This document shows, in pieces, positions 53,397 through 63,800 of a DNA stretch of 64,000 nucleotides. The DNA comes from Bacteroidales bacterium (GTDB taxonomy: Bacteria; Bacteroidota; Bacteroidia; Bacteroidales; GCA-2748055). Both the position numbers and the translations under genes were made by a program. The DNA is taken from contig JACJXF010000011.1 in NCBI GenBank assembly GCA_020636775.1, positions 1-64,000 on the forward strand. Reading direction: 5' to 3'. Numbering within the stretch: position 1 is the stretch's first letter; each line of letters starts with the position of its first letter. The notes below the pieces were generated by a model. It was not told the origin of the DNA. It ran no database searches and worked only from the letters and a program-made list of their open reading frames with translations.

Positions 53397-54781
53397 TACT
53401 TACCCTGTCTTCTCCCCTGGGGATTAAAATTCTGCTTAGCATTGGCTGAAGGCTTTTTTTCCCTTTTTTTACTGTTATCCTTCATCTCTTCCATTTTCTT
53501 TGCCTCTTCAGCCTTACGCTCTTTGATTATCTGCATTAATTCAAGGCCTGAATAGCTGTATTTTTCCGGTTCCTCAGGAACAGAAATTAATATTTCCTCG
53601 CCTTCTGACAGGCCCTGTTCAACAATTATTGAGTTTTCATTTGACTCACCCAGAACAACCACTTTCTTATTTCCCTTACGTGTATAAACATAGGTCAGGC
53701 TATCGTTTGAATGAACAGTCTCTAAAGGAATAAAAAGGACATCAGGAAATTCTTTGGTTACAATCTTATTGCTGGTTGTCATGGAGGGTCTGAGAATGGG
53801 GTCTCTTTCATAAATATTGATATTCACTTCAAAAACCTTGGCATCGGCATTTGGAAGCTGTTCTCCAATATTGGCAACCTCCGACACAACACCCGTGTAG
53901 CTTTTATCAGGAAAGGCATCCACTCCGATTTTAACTTTTTGCCCGACTTTTAATTTTGAGATGTCAATCTCATTTACGTAAGTTCGGGAAGCAAGGGTTG
54001 AAAGATCGGGTAATTCGGCTACTGTAAGATCCCAGGTGTTAATTTCGGATCCAACTGTTCTTTTCTGTCCGTTCCATTCTCTGTGGTAAATAACCATACC
54101 TGAGGAAGGTGCTTTGATATCGAAGTTTTTCAGGACACTCTCCATTTCCATTTTCCTTCTTTTTTGCTTTGTAAGGTTTATGCCTACTTCGGTCATATTT
54201 GCTTTAGACTGCGCCACTTTAAGTGCATAATTATTTTCAGCCTGCTCATAGGCCCTGGTAGCCTTATCCAGATTAATGGTTGCCTGCCGAATGGTTGCTG
54301 GTGGCTCAAACTTTGACTGTTCAAGGGCAATCTCCATTTCTTCCATGTTAAACTTAAGGTTGATCAGATCATTTCTGAGCTGGCGAAGTTGAATGGTTGT
54401 GTCAAGCTGCGTTTTAAGAAATTGCGATTCATCCTTTTCTAATTCATCTGAAATATCCTTCAGGGAATTATCTGCTTCAGACCTGTCAAGAGTTGCAACC
54501 CAGTCGCCTGAATCGACAACGGTGCCTTCAGGAATAAGATTCTGTATCTTAATGGACCTGATTCTCAGGTTTTGGGAGCGAAGTTCAGAAGGTCCACGTA
54601 TCTCGGTGGAATTTTGAGCTCTCAGTTCACCGGTTACAGCTACTACAACTTCAAAATTCCCTTTTTCAACCTTGGTTGTTAACTGAACTGCTGATTCCCC
54701 GTTCGGGACAAGGGAATAAATAATAATTGCAATAATTACCGCAGCAAGAATAAGCAGGGGTATCAGGATTCTTTTTTTCAT
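53396..54781 (-). CDS. MacA/HlyD-like periplasmic adaptor
   Basis: A 461-aa membrane-fusion protein with one N-terminal membrane helix (PLLILAAVIIAIIIYSLVP). A barrel-sandwich region follows, then a long alpha-helical hairpin (about 120-240), beta-barrel segments (SKLKVGQKVKIGVDAFPDKSYTG) and a Lys/Glu-rich C-terminal tail. It links the MacB-like permease to the TolC-like channel. The glmM gene ends 58 bp upstream, pointing the same way, so it may contribute to transcription. Confidence 0.9.
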   Translation of the reverse strand: MKKRILIPLLILAAVIIAIIIYSLVPNGESAVQLTTKVEKGNFEVVVAVTGELRAQNSTEIRGPSELRSQNLRIRSIKIQNLIPEGTVVDSGDWVATLDRSEADNSLKDISDELEKDESQFLKTQLDTTIQLRQLRNDLINLKFNMEEMEIALEQSKFEPPATIRQATINLDKATRAYEQAENNYALKVAQSKANMTEVGINLTKQKRRKMEMESVLKNFDIKAPSSGMVIYHREWNGQKRTVGSEINTWDLTVAELPDLSTLASRTYVNEIDISKLKVGQKVKIGVDAFPDKSYTGVVSEVANIGEQLPNADAKVFEVNINIYERDPILRPSMTTSNKIVTKEFPDVLFIPLETVHSNDSLTYVYTRKGNKKVVVLGESNENSIIVEQGLSEGEEILISVPEEPEKYSYSGLELMQIIKERKAEEAKKMEEMKDNSKKREKKPSANAKQNFNPQGRRQGK

Positions 54782-54839
54782 TTATCTGATCTAATGGAAT
54801 TTTATAATTGGCTTAATACCTTTGGACAATATTGATTTG

Positions 54840-56231
54840 CTATTTATTCATTTTACCTTTTAAAAGTCCGATAACTTTTTGGGCAAGACCTTCAGCTCTC
54901 TCCAAATCAGGAGCTTCGGCGTAAATTCTTATGATGGCTTCAGTATTTGATCTGCGCAGGTGCACCCATCCCTCTTCAAAGTCTATTTTAATTCCATCTC
55001 TCTCGTCTATCTTTTCATTCTTAAAATGCGACTTAACAGATGCAAGCAATTCATCAATGTTAACACCTTCATCAAGATTTAGTTTATTCTTGGAGATAAT
55101 ATAGGAAGGATAGCTTTTTCTGAGAGCGCTGCAGGATAATTTTTTCTCAGCGAGAAGGCTCAGGAAAAGAGCGATTCCAACAAGTGCATCCCGGCCGTAG
55201 TGTGATGCAGGATAGATAACACCTCCGTTCCCTTCTCCCCCAATAACGCATGAATTATCCTTCATTGTTTTTACAACATTAACCTCACCAACGGCGGAAG
55301 AAAAATAATTCTGACCATAGTTTTGAGTGATATCCTTCAAGGCTCTTGAGGAAGAAAGATTGGAAGCAGTATTTCCCGGAGTTTTCGAAAGGACATAATC
55401 CGCCACTGCAACAAGGGTATATTCTTCACCGAACATGGTGCCATCTTCACTGACAATGGCAAGCCTGTCCACATCCGGATCTACTACAAACCCAACATCA
55501 GCCTTTTTTTCTTTTACGAGCTGAGCTATATCATGCAGATTTTCAGGCAGTGGTTCAGGGTTATGAGGGAAGTTCCCGTCGGGCTCACAAAATAATTTAT
55601 AGATGGTTTTAACACCCAAAGCTTCAAGTAATGCAGGAATAGCAATACCTCCCACTGAGTTAACACAATCGATAGCGACGGTAAAACCTGCTTTTTTAAT
55701 ATTTTCTGTATTCACAAATTCAAGGGCCAGAACCTCCTGAATGTGGATATTCTCATACTTCGGAAGGCTGCTCTGCTTTCCCAGGTCATCAACGCTTACA
55801 TAAGCATAGTTGTCGCTTTGAGTGTGACTGATAATTTTCCCGCCATCGGCAGCAGAGAGAAACTCGCCCTTCTCATTAAGCAATTTAAGAGCATTCCATT
55901 GTCCGGGGTTATGGCTCGCTGTAATTATAATGCCTCCATCTGCCTGTTCCCTGACGACGGCAATTTCGACTGTAGGAGTTGTAGCAAGCCCAAGAGAGAT
56001 TACATCAATTCCCATTCCCTGCAGAGTGCCTGAAACGATTTTTTCAACCATTTCCCCTGATTTTCGGGCATCTCTTCCCAAAATCACCTTCAGTCGGCCC
56101 GCTTTATTTCTATCAATGAGCCATTGGGCATAGGCTGATGAAAACTTTACGATGTCGAGAGGTGTAAGACCATCATTGGGTGAACCACCGATAGTTCCGC
56201 GAATTCCGGATATTGATTTTATAAGAGTCAT
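54840..56231 (-). CDS. glmM: Phosphoglucosamine mutase
   Basis: A 463-aa alpha-D-phosphohexomutase that makes glucosamine-1-phosphate for peptidoglycan and lipopolysaccharide. The phosphoserine loop is TASHNPGQWNALK, the metal loop VDPDVDRLAIV, the sugar-binding loop GGEGNGGVIYPA, and the phosphate-binding loop RRSNTEAIIRIYAEA. The start ISGIRGTIGG is typical of GlmM. The family also includes phosphomannomutases, so the substrate is an inference. Confidence 0.9.
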   Translation of the reverse strand: MTLIKSISGIRGTIGGSPNDGLTPLDIVKFSSAYAQWLIDRNKAGRLKVILGRDARKSGEMVEKIVSGTLQGMGIDVISLGLATTPTVEIAVVREQADGGIIITASHNPGQWNALKLLNEKGEFLSAADGGKIISHTQSDNYAYVSVDDLGKQSSLPKYENIHIQEVLALEFVNTENIKKAGFTVAIDCVNSVGGIAIPALLEALGVKTIYKLFCEPDGNFPHNPEPLPENLHDIAQLVKEKKADVGFVVDPDVDRLAIVSEDGTMFGEEYTLVAVADYVLSKTPGNTASNLSSSRALKDITQNYGQNYFSSAVGEVNVVKTMKDNSCVIGGEGNGGVIYPASHYGRDALVGIALFLSLLAEKKLSCSALRKSYPSYIISKNKLNLDEGVNIDELLASVKSHFKNEKIDERDGIKIDFEEGWVHLRRSNTEAIIRIYAEAPDLERAEGLAQKVIGLLKGKMNK

Positions 56232-56460
56232 GCAGAGTTTTGAATTTCTTTATGGTACTTGAATTACTTTCCAAAACTACGAATATAAATCCAAATGCCC
56301 TGGAAAATGAGGGTGTTTGAAAAATAATTTAAAAAAACCGCATCTGAAAAAAGCTTCTGAATGCAGGCTTGTAACTGAAGAATTTCAGTATTTTATTAAT
56401 ATTCAGTGTAATAATTGATCAAATTTAAAAAAACTATGTGTAAGTGGTAATTAATTGTGT

Positions 56461-56468
56461 TAACTTTG
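56461..56468 (+). promoter_or_regulatory. Candidate -7 element of the pseudouridine synthase–era–der unit
   Basis: TAACTTTG matches TAnnTTTG 57 bp before the start codon of the pseudouridine synthase gene. No TTG stands at the usual distance, so the call is tentative. Confidence 0.45.
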
Positions 56469-56525
56469 CATGCTTTTCAGAGCGAAGTGATTCGTTCTGG
56501 AAATTTAACACATGTAAAATAAGAA

Positions 56526-58037
56526 ATGAATAGAGAATTTAATGCCGGGGACAAAACAGGCCGCTCTGGGAAGAGCAACAGTCCCGAATCAGAAGAAAAC
56601 AAGAAAAAAGGCAGGGATGAAAATGAAGATTTAAGACCCTTTGCCTCCAGATCAAAAGAAAATCAGAAACTACGTCCGAAAAGACCCCGCACCACGCGAC
56701 AGCGTCCTGGTGAGACACGTCCATACGATGCAGCCAATAATCGCAGGCCCTCCCAGGATGACCGTTCAGACCGGCCTTATCACGATCGCGGCTCATTCAG
56801 TTTTGGCGACAGGGATTCAGGTCGTCCGCCAAGGGAAGACAGACCATGGGGTGAGAGAAAGCCTTTTAATCCGCGACACAGGGATGACAGGAGAGGAAAT
56901 TCACCTGAAGGTGGAAGAAGCTCCTATGGCAACAGCTATGATAAAAGACGCGAAGGTCAGGATAGCGGAAGAAGACCCTATAAAAATAATCAGGATTCAG
57001 GCTATGGCAGAACGGGAAACCGTGACGGTAACCGCGAATTTAACCGCTTTGGACGCGACGGAAACCGGACATCAGCTGGTAACAGCCGTGGGCCGGGAAG
57101 TGAAAACCGTGCACCCAGGGACGGAAACCGAAGTTTCGGAAACGACAGAAGACCGGCGGGGCCGGGAGGAAGATCCGAAGCTGGAAGTTATGGAAGAGAT
57201 AACCGGGAAAAACCATCGTTTCGACCCGCAAGAGAAAAGAGCAATTATTCGAAACCACTCAAGCCGAGAAAAGCCCCAAAAACAGAAGATGCTCCAATTA
57301 AAAGGGAATTTAATGAGGCCGGAGAAATGAGACTTAACAGGTACCTTGCTCATGCAGGAATCTGTAGTCGCCGACAGGCCGATGATTATATTAAAGCAGG
57401 ACTGGTTAGCGTCAATGGCACTGTGGTAACCGAAATGGGAGTCAAGATAAAAAAGGGAGATGATGTTCGTTATAATGGCGAAAGACTTGCAACAGAGAAA
57501 AAAGTTTACATACTTCTTAACAAGCCAAAAGACTATGTAACCTCCACCGAAGACGAACTGGGCCGTAAAACCGTCCTTGATATCGTTGCCGACGCATGTC
57601 CCGAAAGAGTATATCCTGTAGGTCGTCTTGACCGCAATACCACCGGGGTAATCCTCCTGACCAATGACGGGGATCTTGCAGGGAAACTTACACATCCAAA
57701 ATATAATAAGAAGAAGATTTATCATGTCGTTCTTGATAAAAATCTGAAGTCGACTGATCTTAAAGCAATAGCCAACGGCATAGAACTTGAGGACGGACCT
57801 ATTCAGCCTGATGCTATTTCATGGGTAAGTCCGGAGAAGAAACATGAAGTAGGAATTGAAATTCATTCCGGAAGAAACCGCATCGTCAGGAGAATCTTTG
57901 AAAAGCTGGGGTATGAAATTGTAAGGCTCGACAGGGTATATTTTGCCGGACTCACAAAGAAAAACCTGGCTCGTGGAAAATGGAGATTCCTGAGTGAAAA
58001 AGAGGTAAGCATGTTGTTAATGAATTCATACGAGTAA
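56526..58037 (+). CDS. rRNA pseudouridine synthase (RsuA/RluB type) with long disordered N-terminus
   Basis: A 503-aa enzyme. The first ~262 residues are low-complexity Arg/Gly/Asp/Asn/Ser-rich sequence, probably disordered and RNA-binding. An S4 domain follows (about 268-330: LNRYLAHAGICSRRQADDYIK), then the pseudouridine synthase domain with catalytic Asp369 in GRLDRNTTG and the RsuA/RluB-type IHSGRNRIVRRIFEKLG. It modifies uridine in ribosomal RNA. Its stop shares a base with the start of era (TAATG). Confidence 0.93.
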   Translation: MNREFNAGDKTGRSGKSNSPESEENKKKGRDENEDLRPFASRSKENQKLRPKRPRTTRQRPGETRPYDAANNRRPSQDDRSDRPYHDRGSFSFGDRDSGRPPREDRPWGERKPFNPRHRDDRRGNSPEGGRSSYGNSYDKRREGQDSGRRPYKNNQDSGYGRTGNRDGNREFNRFGRDGNRTSAGNSRGPGSENRAPRDGNRSFGNDRRPAGPGGRSEAGSYGRDNREKPSFRPAREKSNYSKPLKPRKAPKTEDAPIKREFNEAGEMRLNRYLAHAGICSRRQADDYIKAGLVSVNGTVVTEMGVKIKKGDDVRYNGERLATEKKVYILLNKPKDYVTSTEDELGRKTVLDIVADACPERVYPVGRLDRNTTGVILLTNDGDLAGKLTHPKYNKKKIYHVVLDKNLKSTDLKAIANGIELEDGPIQPDAISWVSPEKKHEVGIEIHSGRNRIVRRIFEKLGYEIVRLDRVYFAGLTKKNLARGKWRFLSEKEVSMLLMNSYE

Positions 58038-58915
58038 TGGGGCATAAATCTGGATTTGTAAATATTATCGGCAGTCCTAATGTAGGAAAATCGACCCTGA
58101 TGAATGCCCTGGTTGGAGAAAAGCTTTCCATTATCACATCGAAAGCACAAACCACAAGACACAGGATTCAGGGTATTGTAAATGGAGAGGACTTTCAGGT
58201 TGTATATTCAGATACTCCGGGTATACTGGATCCGAAATACAAGCTTCAGGAAACCATGCTGCGGACAGCCAAGGCTGCTCTGATAGATGCTGATGTTATT
58301 CTATATGTGACAGATGTAAAGGAAAATCCGGAAGATCTTTCCGAGATAAGCTCAAAACTTGCAAAAATTAAGATACCGGTTATTCTGGTATTGAACAAAG
58401 TAGATAAAAGCAGTCAGGAAGAGGTCGAATCACTGGTCGAAAAATGGACCGGAATTCTCCCTCAGGCAAGGATTCTCCCGGTATCTGCTCTTGAAAAATT
58501 CAACCTTGATGGACTCTTCAGTCTAATTCTGGAGTTTTTACCTGAAGGGCCGCCATTTTATTCAAAGGATGAGCTGACTGATAAAACAGAACGATTTTTT
58601 GCCGGAGAGATATTGCGGGAAAAGATTCTCCTCAACTACCAGCAGGAAATTCCTTATTCAACTGAGGTTGAAATTGAATCTTTCAAGGTGGAGGAAAGAT
58701 TAATCCGCATTGCAGCGGTTATCTACGTTGAAAGGGATAGCCAGAAGGGCATTATCATTGGGAATAAGGGCTCTGCCATCAAGCAGATCGGCACAGCAGC
58801 CCGGATTGATATGGAAGCTTTTTTCGGGCAGAGAGTGTTCCTTGAGATGTTCGTTAAGGTGCGCAAGGACTGGCGAAATAATGAGAGTGCTTTAAAGAAC
58901 TTCGGATACAGATAA
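58037..58915 (+). CDS. era: GTPase Era
   Basis: A 292-aa ribosome-assembly GTPase that binds the 3' end of 16S rRNA. G motifs: GSPNVGKST, DTPG, NKVD and SAL; the switch region contains QTTRHRIQG. The KH domain at the C-terminus includes VERDSQKGIIIGNKGSAIKQIG. It is translated in tandem with the preceding pseudouridine synthase and followed by der after 13 bp, so the three form a ribosome-biogenesis operon. Confidence 0.97.
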   Translation: MGHKSGFVNIIGSPNVGKSTLMNALVGEKLSIITSKAQTTRHRIQGIVNGEDFQVVYSDTPGILDPKYKLQETMLRTAKAALIDADVILYVTDVKENPEDLSEISSKLAKIKIPVILVLNKVDKSSQEEVESLVEKWTGILPQARILPVSALEKFNLDGLFSLILEFLPEGPPFYSKDELTDKTERFFAGEILREKILLNYQQEIPYSTEVEIESFKVEERLIRIAAVIYVERDSQKGIIIGNKGSAIKQIGTAARIDMEAFFGQRVFLEMFVKVRKDWRNNESALKNFGYR

Positions 58916-58928
58916 TTTAAAAAATTAA

Positions 58929-60233
58929 ATGGGTAATATAGTAGCCATAGTGGGCAGGCCAAATGTGGGTAAATCAACTCTTTTTAACAGGCTTACAGAG
59001 AGTCGCTCAGCCATAGTGCACGAAACTGCAGGGGTTACCCGTGACCGGCATTATGGAAAATCGCTCTGGAACGGAGTGGAATTTTCAATAATTGATACCG
59101 GTGGCTATGTAATGAACTCAGATGATATCTTTGAGGAAGAAATTCGCAAGCAGGTGATTCTTGCGATGGAGGAGGCAGACAATATTCTCTTTTTATGCGA
59201 TGTATCCAGCGGTATAACCGATCTGGATGTATCTATAGCAAAGCTACTCAGAAAGACTAATAAACCTGTTTTTCTCGTTGTGAACAAGGTCGATAACTAC
59301 GAGCGCAGTCTCGAGGCACATGAGTTTTACAATCTCGGACTCGGAGAAATATATCCCATGTCATCCATTACCGGCAGCGGCTCCGGTGATATGCTTGATG
59401 CTCTGGTAAAAACCTTTTCCAAGGAAACAATGAAGGAAGAGGAAGACCTTCCCCGTTTCGCCATTATTGGCAGGCCAAATGTTGGAAAATCCTCTCTGGT
59501 TAATGCACTGTTGGGTGAAGACAGGAATATTGTTACCCCGATTGCCGGCACCACCAGAGACTCAGTGCACACCCGATACACCAAATTCGGACATGATTTC
59601 TACCTTATTGACACCGCCGGTCTGCGTAAAAAAACCAAGGTTAGTGAAAACCTCGAGTTTTATTCGGTAATGCGTTCCATTAGGTCAATTGAATCATCTG
59701 ACGTATGCCTCTTGCTTCTTGATGCCGAAAGGGGAATTGAGGCACAGGACATGAATATTTTAAGTCTCGTTATAAAAAACAGAAAGGGAATTGTTATTCT
59801 GGTGAATAAGTGGGATCTCATTGAAAAGGAAACCAGCAGCACCCTGCAGTACGAAACGGCCATTCGTAAAAGAATTGAGCCTTTTTCAGACATCCCTATT
59901 ATATTTACCTCAGCTCTAACCAAACAAAGGGTCCACAAAGTTCTTGAAACCGCAATGGAGGTTTACAGGAACCGAATACAGAGAATTCCGACCCATAAAC
60001 TGAACGAGGTAATGTTAAAGGCTATAGAGGAACTGCATCCTCCTGCCATTAAGGGTAAATTCGTGAGAATTAAGTACGTTCAGCAACTGCCTACTCATGC
60101 ACCGACTTTTGCTTTTTATTGCAATCTACCTCAGTATATTAAAGATCCTTACAGGAGATATCTTGAAAACCGTCTTCGCGAAAATTTCAATTTCTCGGGG
60201 GTGCCATTGCAGCTTTTCTTCAGAGAAAAATAG
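58929..60233 (+). CDS. der: GTPase Der (EngA)
   Basis: A 434-aa GTPase with two tandem G domains, needed for 50S ribosomal subunit assembly. The first shows GRPNVGKSTLFNRL, DTGGY and NKVDNYE; the second GRPNVGKSSLVNAL, DTAGLRKK and NKWD. A C-terminal KH-like domain ends the protein (MLKAIEELHPPAIKGKFVRIKYVQQ). It is the last gene of the operon with era. Confidence 0.97.
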   Translation: MGNIVAIVGRPNVGKSTLFNRLTESRSAIVHETAGVTRDRHYGKSLWNGVEFSIIDTGGYVMNSDDIFEEEIRKQVILAMEEADNILFLCDVSSGITDLDVSIAKLLRKTNKPVFLVVNKVDNYERSLEAHEFYNLGLGEIYPMSSITGSGSGDMLDALVKTFSKETMKEEEDLPRFAIIGRPNVGKSSLVNALLGEDRNIVTPIAGTTRDSVHTRYTKFGHDFYLIDTAGLRKKTKVSENLEFYSVMRSIRSIESSDVCLLLLDAERGIEAQDMNILSLVIKNRKGIVILVNKWDLIEKETSSTLQYETAIRKRIEPFSDIPIIFTSALTKQRVHKVLETAMEVYRNRIQRIPTHKLNEVMLKAIEELHPPAIKGKFVRIKYVQQLPTHAPTFAFYCNLPQYIKDPYRRYLENRLRENFNFSGVPLQLFFREK

Positions 60234-60284
60234 AACATTAGCACAATTTTTGTGTTAAATTGTATGGAAATCAGCTTTGATTCC

Positions 60285-60292
60285 TAACTTTG
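60285..60292 (+). promoter_or_regulatory. TAACTTTG box directly before the small lipoprotein start
   Basis: TAACTTTG matches TAnnTTTG and ends 5 bp before the ATG at 60298. If used, transcription would begin at or very near the start codon, giving a leaderless or near-leaderless message. A TTG at 60260-60262 is 22 bp upstream, slightly too far. Confidence 0.35.
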
Positions 60293-60297
60293 AATCC

Positions 60298-60810
60298 ATG
60301 CAGTCTCTTCGAAAAATCACAGCCTTCATTTTCCTCTTCGCTATCATAATGGCGGGTTGCGGAGAAATTGTAAGTTATCCCGACAACCCTATCATCGAAT
60401 ATAAAAGCTATGCTCTTTATCGTACAACCGACGAGCTTGGTAATAATATCTTTTTGGGAAAGCTTGAATTCACTTTTACCGACGGCGACGGGGATGTAGG
60501 CCTTTACCAGCCGGATTCTGCAGCAGTAGCAGACAGCCTTAAATACAATTTATTCACCTCCCTTTACAGCATGAAAAACGGGGTTTTTGAAAAAGTTGAC
60601 AGCAGTCTGGGTGAACAAAACTTCAGAATTCCTTATATTTCAAGGGAAGGACAGAATAAAACCCTTAAGGGTTCCATCACTGTTGAGTTTGAATATAAGT
60701 TCATTGAATATGATACGATTTTCTATACTTTCTATATGCTCGACAGAGCCTTTCACCGAAGCAATACAGATTCGTCGGAGGTTATAATCTTTACCGGATT
60801 AAATCTTTAG
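60298..60810 (+). CDS. Small lipoprotein of unknown function
   Basis: A 170-aa lipoprotein (lipobox MAGC, Cys21). The mature part has a beta-sandwich pattern with FTDGDGDVGLYQPD near residue 62, an acidic loop that could bind calcium. The tail carries YFTFY-like aromatic strands (TIFYTFYMLDRAFHRSN). No family is recognised. The apparent start at 60277 is a TTG; the ATG at 60298 is used. Its last 12 bases overlap the end of the opposing propeller–SpoIIE gene. Confidence 0.82.
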   Translation: MQSLRKITAFIFLFAIIMAGCGEIVSYPDNPIIEYKSYALYRTTDELGNNIFLGKLEFTFTDGDGDVGLYQPDSAAVADSLKYNLFTSLYSMKNGVFEKVDSSLGEQNFRIPYISREGQNKTLKGSITVEFEYKFIEYDTIFYTFYMLDRAFHRSNTDSSEVIIFTGLNL

Positions 60811-63800
60811 TCCCATAAACAGAACATCATCAACTTGTTCCAGATCTTCCTTCCATAGATTAAAGTTACTCTTAATATAATTGTATTGTTCATCAATGGA
60901 TTTTTCATGGATATCATGAAGCAGGTTTTTCAACCTGACCATCTTAAACTTTTTACCTAAGGGACCTCCAAACTGATCAGGGTATCCATCAGAAAACATA
61001 TAAATGATATCACCTTTGGACAACTGGAATCCTTCTTCCTGGAACTCCTTTGATTCGGCTTCCTGGTCATAATGCCCTCCCACCGAATTACGACTCCCTT
61101 TTACATATATCTGTTCCCCGTTAATATAAAGAATAGAAGGTCTCATTGCAGAGGCAATTCGAAGGTATTTCGTTTTCAGGTCTATTTCTGCTACAATGAT
61201 ATCCATCCCATCGTTCGACTTTTCAGCTTCAATATTCTGGTTGAGTGCAGCCATAATTTCTGTATCCAGAGTCCTGAGAATCTCAGATGGGGAACGTACA
61301 CCAGGCCGGTTACAAATATCCTTAATCAAGGTGGTTCCAATCATCGACATGAATGCGCCTGGTACGCCATGACCTGTTGAATCGGCGCACACAATAACAA
61401 ATTTATCATCCCAGACCCTGTCGTACCAGTAAAAGTCACCACTTACAATATCCCTGGGCTGATAAAATACGAAACTCCCGCTAAAAGTATCCTGAAGCCT
61501 CTTTATGGGTGGCAAAATGCTGGCCTGAATTCTCTGGGCATAGTTAATACTATCCGTAATATCCCGGTTTTTATTTTCAATTTCTTCGGCTTGCTCGACT
61601 ACTTCCTTGGTGCGGGCATCGAGTTCCTGTTGCAGATATTCCTGAAATTCACGCTGCTTTTTTTCCCTGTATTTAATTATGAGGTAAACGACACCAATTA
61701 TTGTTGCCAGAACAAGGATAAAGAACCACCAAGCTTTCCAGACCGGAATTTTTACTGAAATATGAAGTTCAAGTGGTTGTTCGGTACAAATTCCGTCGCC
61801 ACTGCAGGCCCGCAGCATAAATGTATAATTTCCATCTTCAAGCCGGCTGTATATTACATAGGGATTATCAGTAGGCTCTGACCAATCGTCATATCCATCC
61901 AGTTTGTACTGATAGGTGACCGATTCAGGGTTTTTCATGAAAATACCTATATAATCAATCCTTACCTTATATTTACCGTAGGGCAGATGAATGTCCCGGG
62001 TAAAATCATAGTCCACATCAGATATTTTCAGGCTGGAGATATTGAGTATTGGAGGTGAAATATTTTTTCTTTCCTTCCCGGGATCGAACTCAATCATTCC
62101 TTTGGATGTGCCAAAAAGAAGATTGTTCCTTGAGCTTGTAATTACAGAATTATAGTTAAAGCTTGCCGTTATTCCCTGTTCAATGCTGTATTTTGTAATC
62201 TTTCGTGTTTCTTTATTTATGCGGCTGAGCCCTGCGCTATGTCCTACCCAAATATTTCCATTTCTGTCGCAGGAAAGGCTGTAACAATAATCGGAAAGAA
62301 GTCCGGTGAGTGTAGAAAAATAGTCGAGGCTGTCACTTGAGAAGTGAAAAACTCCATCACCATTGGTGGCACCCCATAAATCTCCGTCCTTATCTTGTGT
62401 CAGAGCAACAAACTCCATTTCAGTTGGAGCATCTATCTTGTATTCCTGTCTGGTTGTAATACAATAAAGACCGTTTGCCCGGGTGGCAATCCAGACATTG
62501 GCTCTTGAATCGATAAAGATATCCCGGATTTTATTATGCGGAAGTCTTTCAGTTGTAGTAAATCGCTTAATAACCGATCCATTATATGCTATATTGAGAA
62601 CTCCTCCATTAGATGCAATCCATAGTGATTTCCCATCACTTTTAATGGCGTTAATAATGTTTTCAAGGGAATTGGCTGAGAAAAAAAATTGCTGAACTGT
62701 TCGGCCTCCGGCTTTCATCCTGTAAATACCTGAACGGGATGTCCCAATCCAGATATTGTTTTGATCATCCTTTAAAAGGCTTGTTATCTTATCTAGTGGA
62801 AGGCCGCTATTCCTGTCTACAATATATTCGGCTTTACCCCCATTTTTATCAGTTACAATGATGGCACCTTCACCGCCCAGATAATAGCGGGCACCATCAC
62901 TGGTTATTGAAAGAATATTGTCATTAAACTTGTCACTTTCGTATGAATAAAATGTAAAAGACTGGTCCTTTAGAACAGAAATACTTTCTCCTATTGTTGC
63001 AAACCAAAGGTTTCCTTCAAAATCCTCATAGACATCAGAAATGTAATTACTGGGTAATCCGTTTTCGGTTCCAAAATGCTGTACGTTAGAAAAAACGGTA
63101 TCACTTTCACCAGGCAATAGTCTGAATACTCCTTCTCCATTGGTGCAAATCCAGACATTGCTCTCCGCATCCTCAAAAACATCCATAACACTGGAATACT
63201 TGAGTCCCATTTTCTCACCAATTTTTGAAACTTTATATGCCTTAAGATCAAGGCTGTCGGTATATAAAAGAAAAAGACCATCTGTTTCTGTTCCAACCCA
63301 GAATTTACCCGGATTTCGTGCCGGACTTAAGGACTGCACACGGGTGTAGGGAATATCTTCAAAGCGGCCCAGCAGGGAGGCTGAAGATTTATCGGGACTT
63401 ATTCTGTAAAGGAATAAGCCATCAAAAGTTCCGGTAAGAAGATCGCCGGAAGGCGTTAAACAGACTGTAGATATTAACTGCCCTTCAAGTCCTGCCGTAA
63501 CATAACTTGCCTTATAATCGCTGTCAATAAGGATTAGTCCTTTATCCTGAGTGGCGGCAATAATTTGTCCGTCGGAACTTTCAATGATACAGTTAATGCT
63601 GCTTTGATGATCCTCATCACTGCTGATAAGTTTGAATTTACCGTTATCAAGAACTGCAATTGCTCCATCCCTGTAACCAAACCAGATTCGCTTCTGACTG
63701 TCACAAAAACTTGAGACTACAATTCTTTTTGGAATGGAATCGCCCGCAAATTGATTGGTAAATTTGAATCCGTCAAATCTGAATACACCTTCACCCGAAC

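Noticed and set aside
56641..57330. A 229-codon frame overlapping the pseudouridine synthase arm
   Set aside because: It is a shadow frame caused by the skewed composition of the Arg/Gly-rich arm; the real frame continues into the S4 and catalytic domains.
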